A DNA stretch of 64,000 bases from Paludibacteraceae bacterium (GCA_024399495.1 JAKSNY010000002.1:124001-188000); one strand, 5' to 3'. Positions 32,924-42,657 are shown, counted from the stretch's first letter. The notes: generated by a model from the letters alone, not told the origin. Translations and numbers: made by a program.

Positions 32924-33724
32924 TTAAAGCCCTCTGCTCTCCTTTATGACCCGATACGCTTCGCCTACAGCCTTGAATTTTTCTGTGGCAGACTGACGCA
33001 CTTTTTCACCAAGGGTATTCACCTTATCGGGGTGGTATTTCATTGCCATACGGCGATATGCTTTCTTTACCTCATCATCTGTGGCACTGCTGTTTATCTC
33101 AAGTATGCTGTACGCTTTTGTCAAGGTTATGGAGTTATCTGTTGTACGTTTCTGCCTGCCAGATGAACCGCCATTTGCGTATGCACTGTATGCCGCCTTA
33201 ATAGAGAAGTAGTCATTATCTGTTACACCCATAAGATAGCACATAGAGTGTATCACATTTATTTCGGACAGACTTATATCTTGGTCTGCCGATGCTATCT
33301 TGAATAGCAGATGTACAAGTTCAAGCCTGCCTGAGTAACTGAGTCGTAAACGTACCTGGGCACATACATCGCGGTAACTGTAATCGGTAGCAATAATCTT
33401 TTTTAGCATTTGAAGTGCCTCCTTGCCCTCTGCCTCAGTGAAATTGGCACGCAAAAACGCCTTTACCACATCTAACTCACTTTTAGAGGCGGTGCCGTCA
33501 GCCTTCATAACAGAGCCGGCAAGCACCATAAGAACCATAAGAAAATCTCCCTGTGTGGTTTTTCTTGATTTGGTGTTGTCACTCTCTTTTTCTCCGCCAT
33601 CACCTATTGAGTTGGTGGTGACACCAGAGAATGCACCGGCTATTATTACACCTATTATGGCTCCTATCGGGCCTCCAAGGGTCCAACCTAAACCGCCTAA
33701 TATAAGTTTACTCCAAAACCCCAT
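32924..33724 (-). CDS. TerB-DnaJ domain protein
   Basis: 266 residues. The N-terminus is a glycine-rich hydrophobic hairpin (LILGGLGWTLGGPIGAIIGV). Residues about 55-180 form a TerB/DjlA-like helical domain (LMVLAGSVMKADGTASKSEL, ADQDISLSEINVIHSMCYLM). Residues about 200-266 are a J domain with the HPD motif: YSILEINSSATDDEVKKAY ... YHPDKV. It resembles DjlA, a membrane co-chaperone that stimulates DnaK ATPase. It ends 6 bp from the third palindrome, convergent with the AAA+ gene. Confidence 0.9.
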   Translation of the reverse strand: MGFWSKLILGGLGWTLGGPIGAIIGVIIAGAFSGVTTNSIGDGGEKESDNTKSRKTTQGDFLMVLMVLAGSVMKADGTASKSELDVVKAFLRANFTEAEGKEALQMLKKIIATDYSYRDVCAQVRLRLSYSGRLELVHLLFKIASADQDISLSEINVIHSMCYLMGVTDNDYFSIKAAYSAYANGGSSGRQKRTTDNSITLTKAYSILEINSSATDDEVKKAYRRMAMKYHPDKVNTLGEKVRQSATEKFKAVGEAYRVIKESRGL

Positions 33725-33734
33725 TGCTTATATG

Positions 33735-34955
33735 TTAATTCTCTATGTGAATGTCTCTAAAACCAAGAAAATATAGTATTCCGTCAAGTCCTATTGTAGA
33801 AATAGACTGGCTTGCGTTTGCCTTTACCTTGGGCTTTGCATGGAATGCAATACCAAGACCTGCAAGGTTAATCATAGGTAGGTCGTTTGCACCATCTCCA
33901 ACCGCTATAACCTGCTCAAGTTCAATATGTTCAACTTGTGCAATTAGTTTCAGTAATTCCGCTTTCCGTTTGCCGTCAACAATATCACCGATATATCGTC
34001 CTGTAAGTTTGCCGTCCTTAATTTCAAGATTATTGGCATATACATAGTCAACACCAAAACGGTTTTTTAGATATTCTCCAAAGTACGAGAACCCTCCGGA
34101 TAGTATGGCAATCTTGAAACCGCTCTTTTTAAGGACCTTCATAAGCCTTTCCGCACCGTCCATTATAGGCAGGTTTTCTGCAATGTTTTTCATAACATTC
34201 TCGTCCAGACCCTTCAGTAAAGCCACACGACGTTTGAAACTCTCCTTGAAATCTATTTCACCACGCATTGCGCTTTCTGTGATTTTTCTAACCTTGTCAC
34301 CCACACCGGCTCTGTCTGCAAGTTCATCAATAACTTCGGTCTTTATAAGGGTGGAGTCCATATCAAAGCATATCAAACGTCTGGTGCGGCGGTATATATC
34401 ATCTTTTTGAAATGATATGTCTATGCCTTCGGTTGCACTTATATCAAGGAACGTGGCACTTAATTCCGTCTTGCTTTTTAGGTTGCCTCTTACTGAAAGC
34501 TCTACGCAAGAATTCAGGTTCTCTATATTTGTTCTGTCAACAGGAGGCCGTCCGGTAAGACGTTTTATAGAGTCTATATTTAGGTTTTGTTTTGCAATAG
34601 CAGATGATACCAATGATAACTGTTTGGCTGTGATAATCTTACCAAGTATAGTCACAACGTAGCGGGATTTGCCTTGTCTGTTTACCCATTGTTGATAACG
34701 CTCTAATGTTATCGGGGTGAACCTTACTTTTACGCCTATTTCGTAACCCTTAAAAAGCAAATCTTTAAGAATTGGGCTTTGCTCATCATTGTCAATTTTA
34801 AAAAGAATGCCTAATGCCAGAAAATGGTGTATGTCGGCTTGTCCGATATCCAGAATTTCAGCGTTGTACTTCCCCAAAATCCCAGTCATAGTGGCTGTTA
34901 CACCAGGTTTGTCATCTCCAAAAACAGATAGAAGAATAATGTTACAAGATTCCAT
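33735..34955 (-). CDS. serB: Phosphoserine phosphatase with ACT-like N-terminus
   Basis: 406 residues from the ATG at 34955; a reading from 35012 would overlap the upstream gene. Residues 1-170 are two ACT-like regulatory repeats (LLSVFGDDKPGVTATMTGIL first). The HAD domain follows: nucleophile D198 and acid D200 in CFDMDST, motif II ILSGGF, and motif IV GDGANDLPMI. It makes L-serine from phosphoserine, which feeds glycine and one-carbon metabolism. The ACT pair suggests allosteric control by serine. It lies 10 bp upstream of the TerB-DnaJ gene and 14 bp downstream of the FG-GAP gene, all on one strand. Confidence 0.95.
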   Translation of the reverse strand: MESCNIILLSVFGDDKPGVTATMTGILGKYNAEILDIGQADIHHFLALGILFKIDNDEQSPILKDLLFKGYEIGVKVRFTPITLERYQQWVNRQGKSRYVVTILGKIITAKQLSLVSSAIAKQNLNIDSIKRLTGRPPVDRTNIENLNSCVELSVRGNLKSKTELSATFLDISATEGIDISFQKDDIYRRTRRLICFDMDSTLIKTEVIDELADRAGVGDKVRKITESAMRGEIDFKESFKRRVALLKGLDENVMKNIAENLPIMDGAERLMKVLKKSGFKIAILSGGFSYFGEYLKNRFGVDYVYANNLEIKDGKLTGRYIGDIVDGKRKAELLKLIAQVEHIELEQVIAVGDGANDLPMINLAGLGIAFHAKPKVKANASQSISTIGLDGILYFLGFRDIHIEN

Positions 34956-34969
34956 ATATGTTATTATTT

Positions 34970-36334
34970 TCAGTACTCTCCCCACCACGATGGGGCAGGA
35001 GCCCACGCCCAACGGTTGGATGAGAATATGTTTATAGATGCGTTGTCTTTTTCAAAATCCTTATACATGGCACCAGATACCACAATCTCCGCCTGTCCGT
35101 CACCATCTACGTCAGCAACCACAGGGTACTCACTTTTAGTGGCACTGCTAACCATCATATAGGCAATGGTGTTTGGTTTTCTACCGCTACCATCTATTAT
35201 GCGTAGAGATTTTTCGTCCCTATATACAATCTCACATTTGCCATCGGCATTAAAGTCAAACATGGTCATGGAGGTCTGGGCACTACGGTCAGAGTGGGTG
35301 ATATTCCACAATTCCACAAGGCGCTTGTTTTTTGAGTTGTATTTATATGCCGCCATTCTGGAACCCGATATAAGCCCTACAATCTCTGGAATGGAATCTC
35401 CGTCAATATCGCCTATGGCTGGGTAGCCCGTCATAACGTAGGCATCGCAGAAAACCTCAATGCCATCCTTTACACTGTAAAGTGAAAGGTTGCCCATAGT
35501 GGAGCGTACTAATATCTCCGGGTAACCGTCTCCGTCTAAGTCCGCTACTTGCGAAGAGCCTTCGTGTTTATTGCCTATTGTGCGTAGTAGCGTAGTGTTA
35601 GACGCAGAAACAGAGAAAATCTGATTTCCGCATACTAATTCCAATCCAGGGTGCTCAGGCAGCACATCGGCGGCTGTACCCATCATAAACATAGCCCCAT
35701 CGTGTTGGTAATGCTGACCTACATTATTATCACCGCCGCCTCCCATCGGGGTAAGGGATAGAGCATCAAAAACCTCATTGCCCACAAACACCTCATACTT
35801 GCCGTCACCATTAAAATCTGCAATGCGTGGATTGCCGTAGAAATTGTGCTTTAGAGGTGCTTCCGCCACTTGCTCTATATTATCTGGAGAATGATACCTG
35901 TAAGAGATTATGTTTTTCTGCTCAGCCGTGCCTGTAACTGCATAAATATAACCGTTACGGGAGATTGCAAGCGGACCGCACGCATAACCGAAAGAGACCC
36001 CTGGAGTGCCCTCTTTATTGCCGAATTTAACAATGGTATGTTTGCCTGTAGCCCCGTCTATAACCACAAATGAAGCTCCATTATTACGGTAGTCTGTAGC
36101 AACGGTAACAAGTTCCGCCTTGCCATCGGCGTTAAGGTCTCCAACCAAAACGGGAGAGTAGCCTGCGTATGCTCCAAAGTTATTGATAATCTTTTTAATA
36201 CGTATATCTATAGGGCTTCCTTTACGCAGTACGGAGTAGTCATAAACCTCATCACCCGATGCAGCCACAGCCATAGCCGTCATAGCCACAGCAACCATCG
36301 TGTAACGCAATATTTTAGTAAACCGTATGTTCAT
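34970..36334 (-). CDS. Exported FG-GAP/VCBS repeat protein
   Basis: 454 residues from the ATG at 36334, which begins a signal peptide (ILRYTMVAVAMTAMAVAASG). The body is a calcium-binding beta propeller with repeated D-x-[ND]-x-[DN]-G loops: DLNADGKAELV, DFNGDGKYEVFVG, DLDGDGYPEILV, DIDGDSIPEIV, DFNADGKCEIVY, DVDGDGQAEIVV. Six or seven blades are visible, spread evenly, so the chain is close to one whole propeller. Such proteins are extracytoplasmic and often bind glycans or partner proteins. No catalytic domain is attached. Confidence 0.85.
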   Translation of the reverse strand: MNIRFTKILRYTMVAVAMTAMAVAASGDEVYDYSVLRKGSPIDIRIKKIINNFGAYAGYSPVLVGDLNADGKAELVTVATDYRNNGASFVVIDGATGKHTIVKFGNKEGTPGVSFGYACGPLAISRNGYIYAVTGTAEQKNIISYRYHSPDNIEQVAEAPLKHNFYGNPRIADFNGDGKYEVFVGNEVFDALSLTPMGGGGDNNVGQHYQHDGAMFMMGTAADVLPEHPGLELVCGNQIFSVSASNTTLLRTIGNKHEGSSQVADLDGDGYPEILVRSTMGNLSLYSVKDGIEVFCDAYVMTGYPAIGDIDGDSIPEIVGLISGSRMAAYKYNSKNKRLVELWNITHSDRSAQTSMTMFDFNADGKCEIVYRDEKSLRIIDGSGRKPNTIAYMMVSSATKSEYPVVADVDGDGQAEIVVSGAMYKDFEKDNASINIFSSNRWAWAPAPSWWGEY

Positions 36335-36345
36335 ATTATACACTG

Positions 36346-36403
36346 CAAATTTAATAAAAATTTTTAATTTTTTTTGAAGATTGGATAAATTCACTTATCT
36401 TTG
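36346..36403. promoter_or_regulatory. Divergent promoters, FG-GAP gene and M16 operon
   Basis: Minus strand: TAAATTTG at 36346-36353, 11 nt before the FG-GAP ATG, in an 18-bp context shared with the M23 gene. Plus strand: TTTG 36373-36376, 19-bp spacer, TATCTTTG 36396-36403, reading into the small membrane protein and M16 peptidase. Confidence 0.65.
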
Positions 36404-36422
36404 TTTTTTAACGTGTACAATT

Positions 36423-36590
36423 ATGAATAAAAAAATGCAACTTGCTCTCGCCATTTTGAGCATTATAGGTCTTGCCGCCTCCATCTATGTATGCACCATA
36501 GAAAAAGAGGTCAGTGACTACGTTTTGGGGGCTATATTCTTTATTGCAGCAGTGTTTTTTATAAACAGCTACAGACGGAACAAGGGTTGA
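36423..36590 (+). CDS. Small two-helix membrane protein
   Basis: 55 residues from the ATG at 36423, 19 nt beyond the TATCTTTG box. MQLALAILSIIGLAASIYVC and VLGAIFFIAAVFFINSY are two transmembrane helices, with a basic tail YRRNKG. The promoter placement and hydrophobic pattern support a real gene. The function is unknown. The stop codon lies at the edge of a repeat array, 75 bp before the M16 peptidase gene. Confidence 0.65.
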   Translation: MNKKMQLALAILSIIGLAASIYVCTIEKEVSDYVLGAIFFIAAVFFINSYRRNKG

Positions 36591-36656
36591 TGTATGATGT
36601 ATGATGTATGATGTATGAATAGCATCACCAAATCACCGAATCACCAAATCACCAAA
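36588..36656. repeat. TGATGTA heptads followed by TCACCAAA octamers
   Basis: About four TGATGTA units (36588-36618) precede four octamers of the form TCACC(A/G)AA (36624-36656). The octamer is the inverse complement of the TTCGGTGA unit at 12040, so two repeat classes adjoin again. Confidence 0.85.
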
Positions 36657-36665
36657 TAAGACATT

Positions 36666-39461
36666 ATGCGTAAATTTTTTATATTTTTATCACTGCTTAT
36701 CAGTGCGGCATTATGCGCACAGGAGCAGGACATACCGTCAGACCCGGCGGTAAGGTATGGAAAATTGGATAACGGACTTACGTACTACATACGTAAGAAC
36801 ACGTTTGTGCCAGGCAGGGCAAACTTTTACATAGTGCAGAACGTAGGTTCCATTTTAGAGAAACCGGAGCAGCGCGGGCTTGCCCATTTCCTTGAACACA
36901 TGGCGTTTAACGGCTCCAAACATTTCCCCGATAAGCAACTGATACACTATTTGGAGACTTTGGGAGTGAAGTTTGGTGCAAACCTTAATGCATATACATC
37001 TGTAGATAGAACAGTTTATCTCTTTATAGATGTGCCTGTACAGCGTGCATCTACAGTAGATTCATGCCTGCTTATACTGCGTGATTGGTCAGACGGCATA
37101 CTACTTAAAGACGATGAGATAGAGAAGGAGCGTGGTGTAATAGAGGAGGAGTGGCGTACCACAGATTCATATATGATGCGTATGTATGAACAGATTATGC
37201 CAATAATATATGCCGGCACCAAGTATAGTGACTGTATGCCTATAGGTAGTATGGATGTGGTGCGTAACTTTAAGCCAGAGACATTGCGTGCTTACTATAA
37301 GGAGTGGTATCGCCCCGATTTGCAAGGTGTTATAGTGGTAGGTGATATTGATACTGACTATGTGCTTAATAAACTTGACAGCATATTTATGGATTGTAAG
37401 GTACCAGATAATGCATCTAAGCGTATTTGGTATCCTGTTATGGATAATAAGGAGCCTATAATAGTATCTACACGTGATAAGGAGAATCCTAATGCAGGTT
37501 TTATGCTTGCCTTTAAGCACGATGTGGTGCCTCGTGAGCAGAAAAACACACCGCAATACTTTGTTTATGAGTTTGCAAAAGTTGCTATAAACCAAATGCT
37601 TAATGCCAGATTTGAGGAGCTTATGCAGAAACCCGATGCTCCGTTTGTAGGTGTATCGATAGATGATGATGAATTTATGCTATCCGCCACCAAAGATGCC
37701 TTTACATATTACACGGCGTGCAGCGATGCCAATTTAAGGAAAGCACTTGTGCGTGTGCTTGAAGAGAATGAGCGTATGAGCAGATACGGATTTACGGCAG
37801 GGGAGTATGAGCGTGCCAAGGCAGATATAATAAAGTCATTGGAAACCAGATTCAATGAGAGGGAGAAAACACCAAACGCAAATTATGTACAAGAGTATAT
37901 AGCAAATTTCACCAGTGGAGAGCCGTTCCCAGGCATTGAGGCAGAGTATATGATGTATCAGCAGATAGCGTCAATACTGCCGCTTGAACAGGTTAATGAG
38001 ATGGCAAAAATGCCGTTGGACAGCGGTAATGTGGTTATTTGGCTGCGAGGAACAGAAAAGGATAGGGTGGAGTTTCCATCGGGTGATGAGATTAAAGCCA
38101 TTATGGACAGTATAACCCATGCAGATATTAAGCCATACGAGGATACCTCTATAAATGAACCGCTTGTAGGTGATATTAATGAGGGCTCCATAGTAAGTGA
38201 GAATATCACTGATGACGGCGTATATCAATTAAAACTCAGCAATGGTGTGTGTGTAGAGGTTAAGCCTACCAAACTAAAAGAAGATGAGGTACTTATGAGT
38301 GCCATATCTGTAGGTGGCATATCAAGTTTTTATAAGGAGGGGGATAATGTACCTACCCTTAAACTGCTTAATGATATGGCAAGTGTGGGCGGTCTTGGCA
38401 AGTTTTCTGCCATAGATTTGCGTAAAGCCCTTGCAGGCAAGAATGCCTCTATGAACATAAATATAGGTGATTACGTAACATCGGTTGGCGGTAGTGCATC
38501 TGTAAGTGATGTGGAGACCATGATGCAGCTTATATATCTTGGATTTACTGCCGTAAGGGAGGACGATGAGGCGTTCCGCTCACTAATGAACCAATATGAG
38601 GCGTATTTAAAGAATATTGAGGTTAATCCAAAAACAACACTTACCGATAGCCTTATCAGTCTGCTGTTTAACGATAACCCATACAAGCTGAGGCTCAGGG
38701 CTGATGATATACAGAAAGTATCTTATACAGAAGGACTTAATATAATTGCAGACCAAATGAGCAATGCTTCCGCATTTAAGTTTGCCTTTACAGGTAATAT
38801 AAGGATGAAGGAGTTCAGACCGCTTGTCTGCAAGTATATAGCATCTCTGCCATCGGGTAAAAAGAGTCCGAAAGTTAAGGATATAGGTATAGAAACGGTA
38901 AAAGGGGAGCGGAGTGTCACCTACAGAACCCCGATGGAGAACCCTAAGACTACTGTTATTAAGGCAATGTCAATGCCTATGGATTATAACCTTAAAAACC
39001 TGATACAGAGCGATGTGCTACGCTATATTTTAAGAGTGGTATATACAGAGAGCGTCAGAGAGGAGAATGGAGGTACATACGGAGTCGGAGTGAGAGTTAC
39101 CCCCGATGCTCTGCCTTACAATCGTCTTTTCATTCAGTTTAATTTTGATACAGACAGTGCCAAATATAAGGCGTTAGAGCCTAAACTAATTGCAGAAATG
39201 GAGAAAATAGCCGCCGATGGTCCGCGTGCCACAGACTTGCAGAAGGCTAAAGAGTATCTGCTAAAGGTTTATACAGACTCACAAGTTCAGAATGGGTATT
39301 GGCTTGGCGTTAAAACAGAAGAATTTATAACAGGGCTTGACAAGCATACAGACTATGAGGATTTGGTTAAGTCATTGTCTGCCGATGATGTTAAGGAATA
39401 TGTAAAGGATATTCTTAAGAAGGCGGAGATAAAGGAGCTGGTGCAGATTGGAACGAAATGA
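36666..39461 (+). CDS. Periplasmic M16 zinc peptidase (PqqL-like)
   Basis: 931 residues, the two-lobed single-chain form of M16 peptidases. Signal peptide MRKFFIFLSLLISAALCAQ. The inverted zinc motif HxxEH is at 74-78 in GLAHFLEHMAF, with the third ligand in KERGVIEEEW further on. The inactive C-terminal lobe occupies about 500-931. Members degrade small peptides in the periplasm. The gene is followed at 89 bp by a PqqD-type gene on the same strand. The first start candidate fits the signal peptide well. Confidence 0.93.
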   Translation: MRKFFIFLSLLISAALCAQEQDIPSDPAVRYGKLDNGLTYYIRKNTFVPGRANFYIVQNVGSILEKPEQRGLAHFLEHMAFNGSKHFPDKQLIHYLETLGVKFGANLNAYTSVDRTVYLFIDVPVQRASTVDSCLLILRDWSDGILLKDDEIEKERGVIEEEWRTTDSYMMRMYEQIMPIIYAGTKYSDCMPIGSMDVVRNFKPETLRAYYKEWYRPDLQGVIVVGDIDTDYVLNKLDSIFMDCKVPDNASKRIWYPVMDNKEPIIVSTRDKENPNAGFMLAFKHDVVPREQKNTPQYFVYEFAKVAINQMLNARFEELMQKPDAPFVGVSIDDDEFMLSATKDAFTYYTACSDANLRKALVRVLEENERMSRYGFTAGEYERAKADIIKSLETRFNEREKTPNANYVQEYIANFTSGEPFPGIEAEYMMYQQIASILPLEQVNEMAKMPLDSGNVVIWLRGTEKDRVEFPSGDEIKAIMDSITHADIKPYEDTSINEPLVGDINEGSIVSENITDDGVYQLKLSNGVCVEVKPTKLKEDEVLMSAISVGGISSFYKEGDNVPTLKLLNDMASVGGLGKFSAIDLRKALAGKNASMNINIGDYVTSVGGSASVSDVETMMQLIYLGFTAVREDDEAFRSLMNQYEAYLKNIEVNPKTTLTDSLISLLFNDNPYKLRLRADDIQKVSYTEGLNIIADQMSNASAFKFAFTGNIRMKEFRPLVCKYIASLPSGKKSPKVKDIGIETVKGERSVTYRTPMENPKTTVIKAMSMPMDYNLKNLIQSDVLRYILRVVYTESVREENGGTYGVGVRVTPDALPYNRLFIQFNFDTDSAKYKALEPKLIAEMEKIAADGPRATDLQKAKEYLLKVYTDSQVQNGYWLGVKTEEFITGLDKHTDYEDLVKSLSADDVKEYVKDILKKAEIKELVQIGTK

Positions 39462-39532
39462 TGATGTATGATGTATGATGTATGATGTATGATGTGTGAC
39501 AGAGTATAAATCAATAAAGGGTATATACAAAC
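39462..39532. repeat. TGATGTA array and two boxes shared with the lpdA upstream region
   Basis: Four to five TGATGTA units (39462-39493) are followed by GTGTGACAGAGTATAAATC (39494-39512) and AAAGGGTATATACAAAC (39516-39532). Both boxes also occur before lpdA (49141-49159 and 49111-49127), but in the opposite order. Confidence 0.8.
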
Positions 39533-39550
39533 ATTTAAATAATAAAATTT

Positions 39551-39820
39551 ATGAAATTAAAACAAGGATTTAAACTGCATAATTTAGGCAGTGAGTACAT
39601 TGTAGTGGCAGAGGGCGATGCCTCTGTAGATTATTCCAGCATATTGTCACTTAACGAGAGTGGGGCGTATATCTGGAAAAACATTGTAGATAAAGAGTTT
39701 GATGCAGACACCATCACCAAACTTCTGCTTTCAGAGTATGAGGTGGATGAGGCTACGGCATCAGATGATGCGTTTGCATTTGTAGAGCGTCTGCTGTCAG
39801 CAGATTTGGTGACAGAGTAG
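39551..39820 (+). CDS. PqqD-family protein
   Basis: 89 residues, winged-helix PqqD fold: FKLHNLGSEYIVVAEGD, then SILSLNESGAYIWKNI and LLLSEYEVDEATASDDAFAF. PqqD domains bind leader peptides of ribosomal peptide precursors (the RRE fold) and usually sit next to a radical-SAM enzyme. No radical-SAM gene or precursor peptide is visible here. The partner could be the M16 peptidase upstream, since PQQ-like pathways use both. Orphan PqqD genes are common in Bacteroidota, so caution is needed. Confidence 0.85.
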   Translation: MKLKQGFKLHNLGSEYIVVAEGDASVDYSSILSLNESGAYIWKNIVDKEFDADTITKLLLSEYEVDEATASDDAFAFVERLLSADLVTE

Positions 39821-39831
39821 GTTACGCTGCA

Positions 39832-40698
39832 TTATTTTAGAGCGTAGTCTTTCCAAAAAATGGCATCGCCTACGTAAAGTACGGTGTAGCGGTTTTCTTC
39901 CAAAGCGTTAACCACAAGGTAATCCACATTGTTGTATCTTGTAAAGGTATTGTAGTGGCAATGCCCTGTAAGACACAACTCCACGTTATAGCGGCGGAAC
40001 AGGTCACAAAGTTCGTAAGTCTCCTCCATAGCAAAATTTGATGTGTGGCTTTGTGAGTAGTCTCTCATAAAAAGATGAGTGTGTGTAAACACTATTATAT
40101 GCCTGTATCCTTTACCCGATTTCTCTTTCAGCAAGTTTTCAAGCCAATTCGTTTGGTCTATTCCAAGAGTTCCGTTTGAAGAGTCAATCCCTATATACAA
40201 ATCCAGTTTTCTGCCATCGGTGGCGGATACCGTCTCAAACCAATATGATGATGTGTGGTAATACTTTACAAACTCACTCCATTGGCTAAAATAGAGGTCA
40301 TGGTTTCCTGCTACCGTAAACATTGTGTCTTTGCCCGGTACGTAATCATCGGGATATACATTAAGAGCCTCATTGTATTTAGGAAACATATTCTTGGAGT
40401 TAATAAGGTCACCCAAATTTATGGCAAACAGACAATCCTTGTCTGAACGGTATGCAAGCACAAACCTCTTTACATGCTCATTAGAATCAGTTACATGGCT
40501 ATCTGTACATAGGTATGCTTTGTAGTCATCGGGTACTGCTATTGATAGGTATCCGTGGGTTTTATTCCACTCCATTGATTGAGAGAAACGGCTGTCTGAC
40601 CCGGGACTTGAACTTGCAAACAGACCTCCTACGTCATATTTATCACACGATGTTAATGTTACTGCAAGTATTGTTAATATATATGCTGTCTTTTTCAT
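39832..40698 (-). CDS. Calcineurin-like metallophosphatase lipoprotein
   Basis: 288 residues. The lipobox is LTSC (C18). The dinuclear metal site is laid out in order: DSHV (about 66), LGDLIN (about 95), GNHDLY (about 131), HTHLF (about 205) and GHCHYN (about 246). All ligand motifs are present, so an active phosphoesterase at the cell envelope is expected. The substrate is not deducible. It is convergent with the PqqD gene (11 bp apart) and is followed upstream by a barrel protein gene on the same strand. Confidence 0.9.
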   Translation of the reverse strand: MKKTAYILTILAVTLTSCDKYDVGGLFASSSPGSDSRFSQSMEWNKTHGYLSIAVPDDYKAYLCTDSHVTDSNEHVKRFVLAYRSDKDCLFAINLGDLINSKNMFPKYNEALNVYPDDYVPGKDTMFTVAGNHDLYFSQWSEFVKYYHTSSYWFETVSATDGRKLDLYIGIDSSNGTLGIDQTNWLENLLKEKSGKGYRHIIVFTHTHLFMRDYSQSHTSNFAMEETYELCDLFRRYNVELCLTGHCHYNTFTRYNNVDYLVVNALEENRYTVLYVGDAIFWKDYALK

Positions 40699-40718
40699 TG
40701 TGTCAGAATTTTATTGCG

Positions 40719-41444
40719 TTAGAATTTATAAGTGAAACCTGCCCTTACCGTAGCACTGTAGAACGATGCAGTAAGGTGAAACATACCAGTGGGCTTGCAT
40801 TGGGCTGTAAGCATTACACGCCAATTATTGTTTATGTCGTATCTGCCGCCAAGTGTGAATATTAGTTGGTGCATACGCTCTATTTGGAACTCATCAAAGT
40901 CTGACAGACAGGCAGATATGTTCCAGTTGCACGCTTGCGGACGGCAGAACACCTCTATGCGGTACAGAATGTTAAACGGCTCCACCATGTGAGTCTCCTG
41001 TGATTGCCAATCTATGTTAAACGGAGTCATCACTCTGCCGTGCCACCCAAATTGGAACGACAGATAGTCAAATCTGTATCCAAGGCTTATGGCTACGCTG
41101 GCATCGTGTTGTCTGTTGCGTATCACCGCCTTATAAAGAAACTCAGTATCTATAAAAATCTCACCCACCTTTAGCGGAAACTTTGGACGCATTGTGGCAG
41201 CCATTGTAAACACATTGGCAGATGAGTACTGCATTTGAGCCTGCACCTCAAAATTCTTGTTTATGGGTACTGTAGATAGCACATCTATGTTTCCCATAGA
41301 ACGCCAAGTGTAGTTATAGGAGTACTCTGCCATAACAGACAGGTTATACCTGTTATCTCCAAACCCGCTTGCCAGGTTCCCAGCCACAGCATTCTGCAAC
41401 CCTAACAATATAACAGAACCAAATAGAAGTAAACGTCTTTTCAT
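40719..41444 (-). CDS. Outer-membrane beta-barrel protein, DUF3316-like
   Basis: 241 residues from the ATG at 41444. The signal peptide is LLLFGSVILLGLQNAVAG. Many amphipathic strands follow (YNLSVMAEYSYNYTWRS, FEVQAQMQYSSANVF, DASVAISLGYRFDYLSFQFG), and the chain ends with the aromatic-terminated strand TVRAGFTYKF, the sorting signal of outer-membrane barrels. Length and pattern fit the DUF3316 family. The function is unknown; it is 20 bp upstream of the metallophosphatase gene and probably cotranscribed with it. Confidence 0.75.
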   Translation of the reverse strand: MKRRLLLFGSVILLGLQNAVAGNLASGFGDNRYNLSVMAEYSYNYTWRSMGNIDVLSTVPINKNFEVQAQMQYSSANVFTMAATMRPKFPLKVGEIFIDTEFLYKAVIRNRQHDASVAISLGYRFDYLSFQFGWHGRVMTPFNIDWQSQETHMVEPFNILYRIEVFCRPQACNWNISACLSDFDEFQIERMHQLIFTLGGRYDINNNWRVMLTAQCKPTGMFHLTASFYSATVRAGFTYKF

Positions 41445-41946
41445 TATAACAAAATTTGTGTGCAAAGGTATAATTTTATTTTGATATTTAATCACATTAC
41501 CTATATTTAACTAATTGCAGGTTTTGTTTGGTTGTGTGGCTGAAATTCGTTTGGTTGTTTATGAATGTAACTCGGAAGCTTGATGAAGTGACTTTTACTA
41601 CGCTAAAAAGGCGAAGAATTTGATTGCTACCTCAAAGTGACTATGAGAATATATTTATCCAAAAGAAACACGATTAGATAGAAATAGAGTTGCTGAAATT
41701 TTTTATTACTTTGTATAGCAATGTTCGTTTGATTAAACACAATGGTAATATTGAAAACTTCCTAAAAACCAAATAATACAACAGTTACAGGACCTATAAC
41801 AATGATATTAAATAGACATGGAGTTTATTCAAAAATATAAGAGATACAAAATTAATTTATTTTAAACGCATTACTAAAAAATACATCATATTGTTAACTT
41901 GTTGTTTGTTGAAATAGTATTTATGCTTTAGTTGTCTAATAAATCC
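41445..41946. other. 500-bp AT-rich spacer, no gene seen
   Basis: Stops are dense in all frames and no coding pattern is evident. A TTACTTTG box near 41706 on the plus strand has no gene behind it. It separates core genes from the accessory block and could hold decayed sequence. Confidence 0.5.
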
Positions 41947-42657
41947 TCAAATATTAAAATCAGGTTTAATAGATTCAAAATCAAGATTGAGTTGTAACTG
42001 TTGAGCAATCGTTTTCTGCTTGAATTTATTTTTTAATTCTCTTTCTTTACTCTTTAAATTTTTAAGTTCCTCTTTTGATAAGGGCTTTAAATTTTTTGAA
42101 TATTTGGGATAACAGTCCTCAATATAGCATTTTACTAAATATGCATGAGAAATAGGTTTGGTTATGTCTCTATAATCTGTGCAAACATTATAATCAAGTA
42201 AAACGATATTTTTATAAAAAGACATATCCCTAATTTTGCTAAGTATATTATGAACAGAAGGAATATTATCTAATACATATTTGTACGTTGGTATATAAAT
42301 TAACATTCTGGCATCAAAATAATTAAGTATGACATTAGATCCGACTCCGTACCGATGACCTAAAATCTTACCAAATTTTTTTGTTGTCCTTTTAATATTG
42401 TGCATTGATACATTCTTAAATGTGTTGATATCTACATCAAAATTTTCAAAAACTTTCAATCCTTGCCAAATAGCTTCAACGCAAGATGCGGTTAAGCCTT
42501 TAGAATTTGGAATAGGAATATTCATATGCGGATAAAACGGACTTAATAGTTGTGTATATTTCAAATCGGAAGTTGATGTAATGTCCAAAATGTCAGCATC
42601 AGGATATTTTTTTCGGATTTTATCTATCCCTAACCTCTTATTAGCGATAAAAATCAT
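41947..42657 (-). CDS. DUF6939-like, NADAR-related putative ADP-ribosyl hydrolase (antitoxin candidate)
   Basis: 236 residues. The core reads LSPFYPHMNIPIPNSKG ... CVEAIWQGLKVFEN (E61), then GKILGHRYG, MLIYIPTYKYVLDN, IVLLDYNVCTDYRDI and PISHAYLVKCYIEDCYP, which I recognise as the DUF6939 pattern. The first part has the layout of NADAR proteins (SNFY ... S-V-E-x-x-x-Q-x-x-K), enzymes that remove ADP-ribose from guanine in DNA or RNA. The relation to NADAR is my inference. The gene overlaps the DarT-like gene by 17 bp, downstream of it, as antitoxins often do. The C-terminal 40 residues are basic and helical. Confidence 0.65.
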   Translation of the reverse strand: MIFIANKRLGIDKIRKKYPDADILDITSTSDLKYTQLLSPFYPHMNIPIPNSKGLTASCVEAIWQGLKVFENFDVDINTFKNVSMHNIKRTTKKFGKILGHRYGVGSNVILNYFDARMLIYIPTYKYVLDNIPSVHNILSKIRDMSFYKNIVLLDYNVCTDYRDITKPISHAYLVKCYIEDCYPKYSKNLKPLSKEELKNLKSKERELKNKFKQKTIAQQLQLNLDFESIKPDFNI

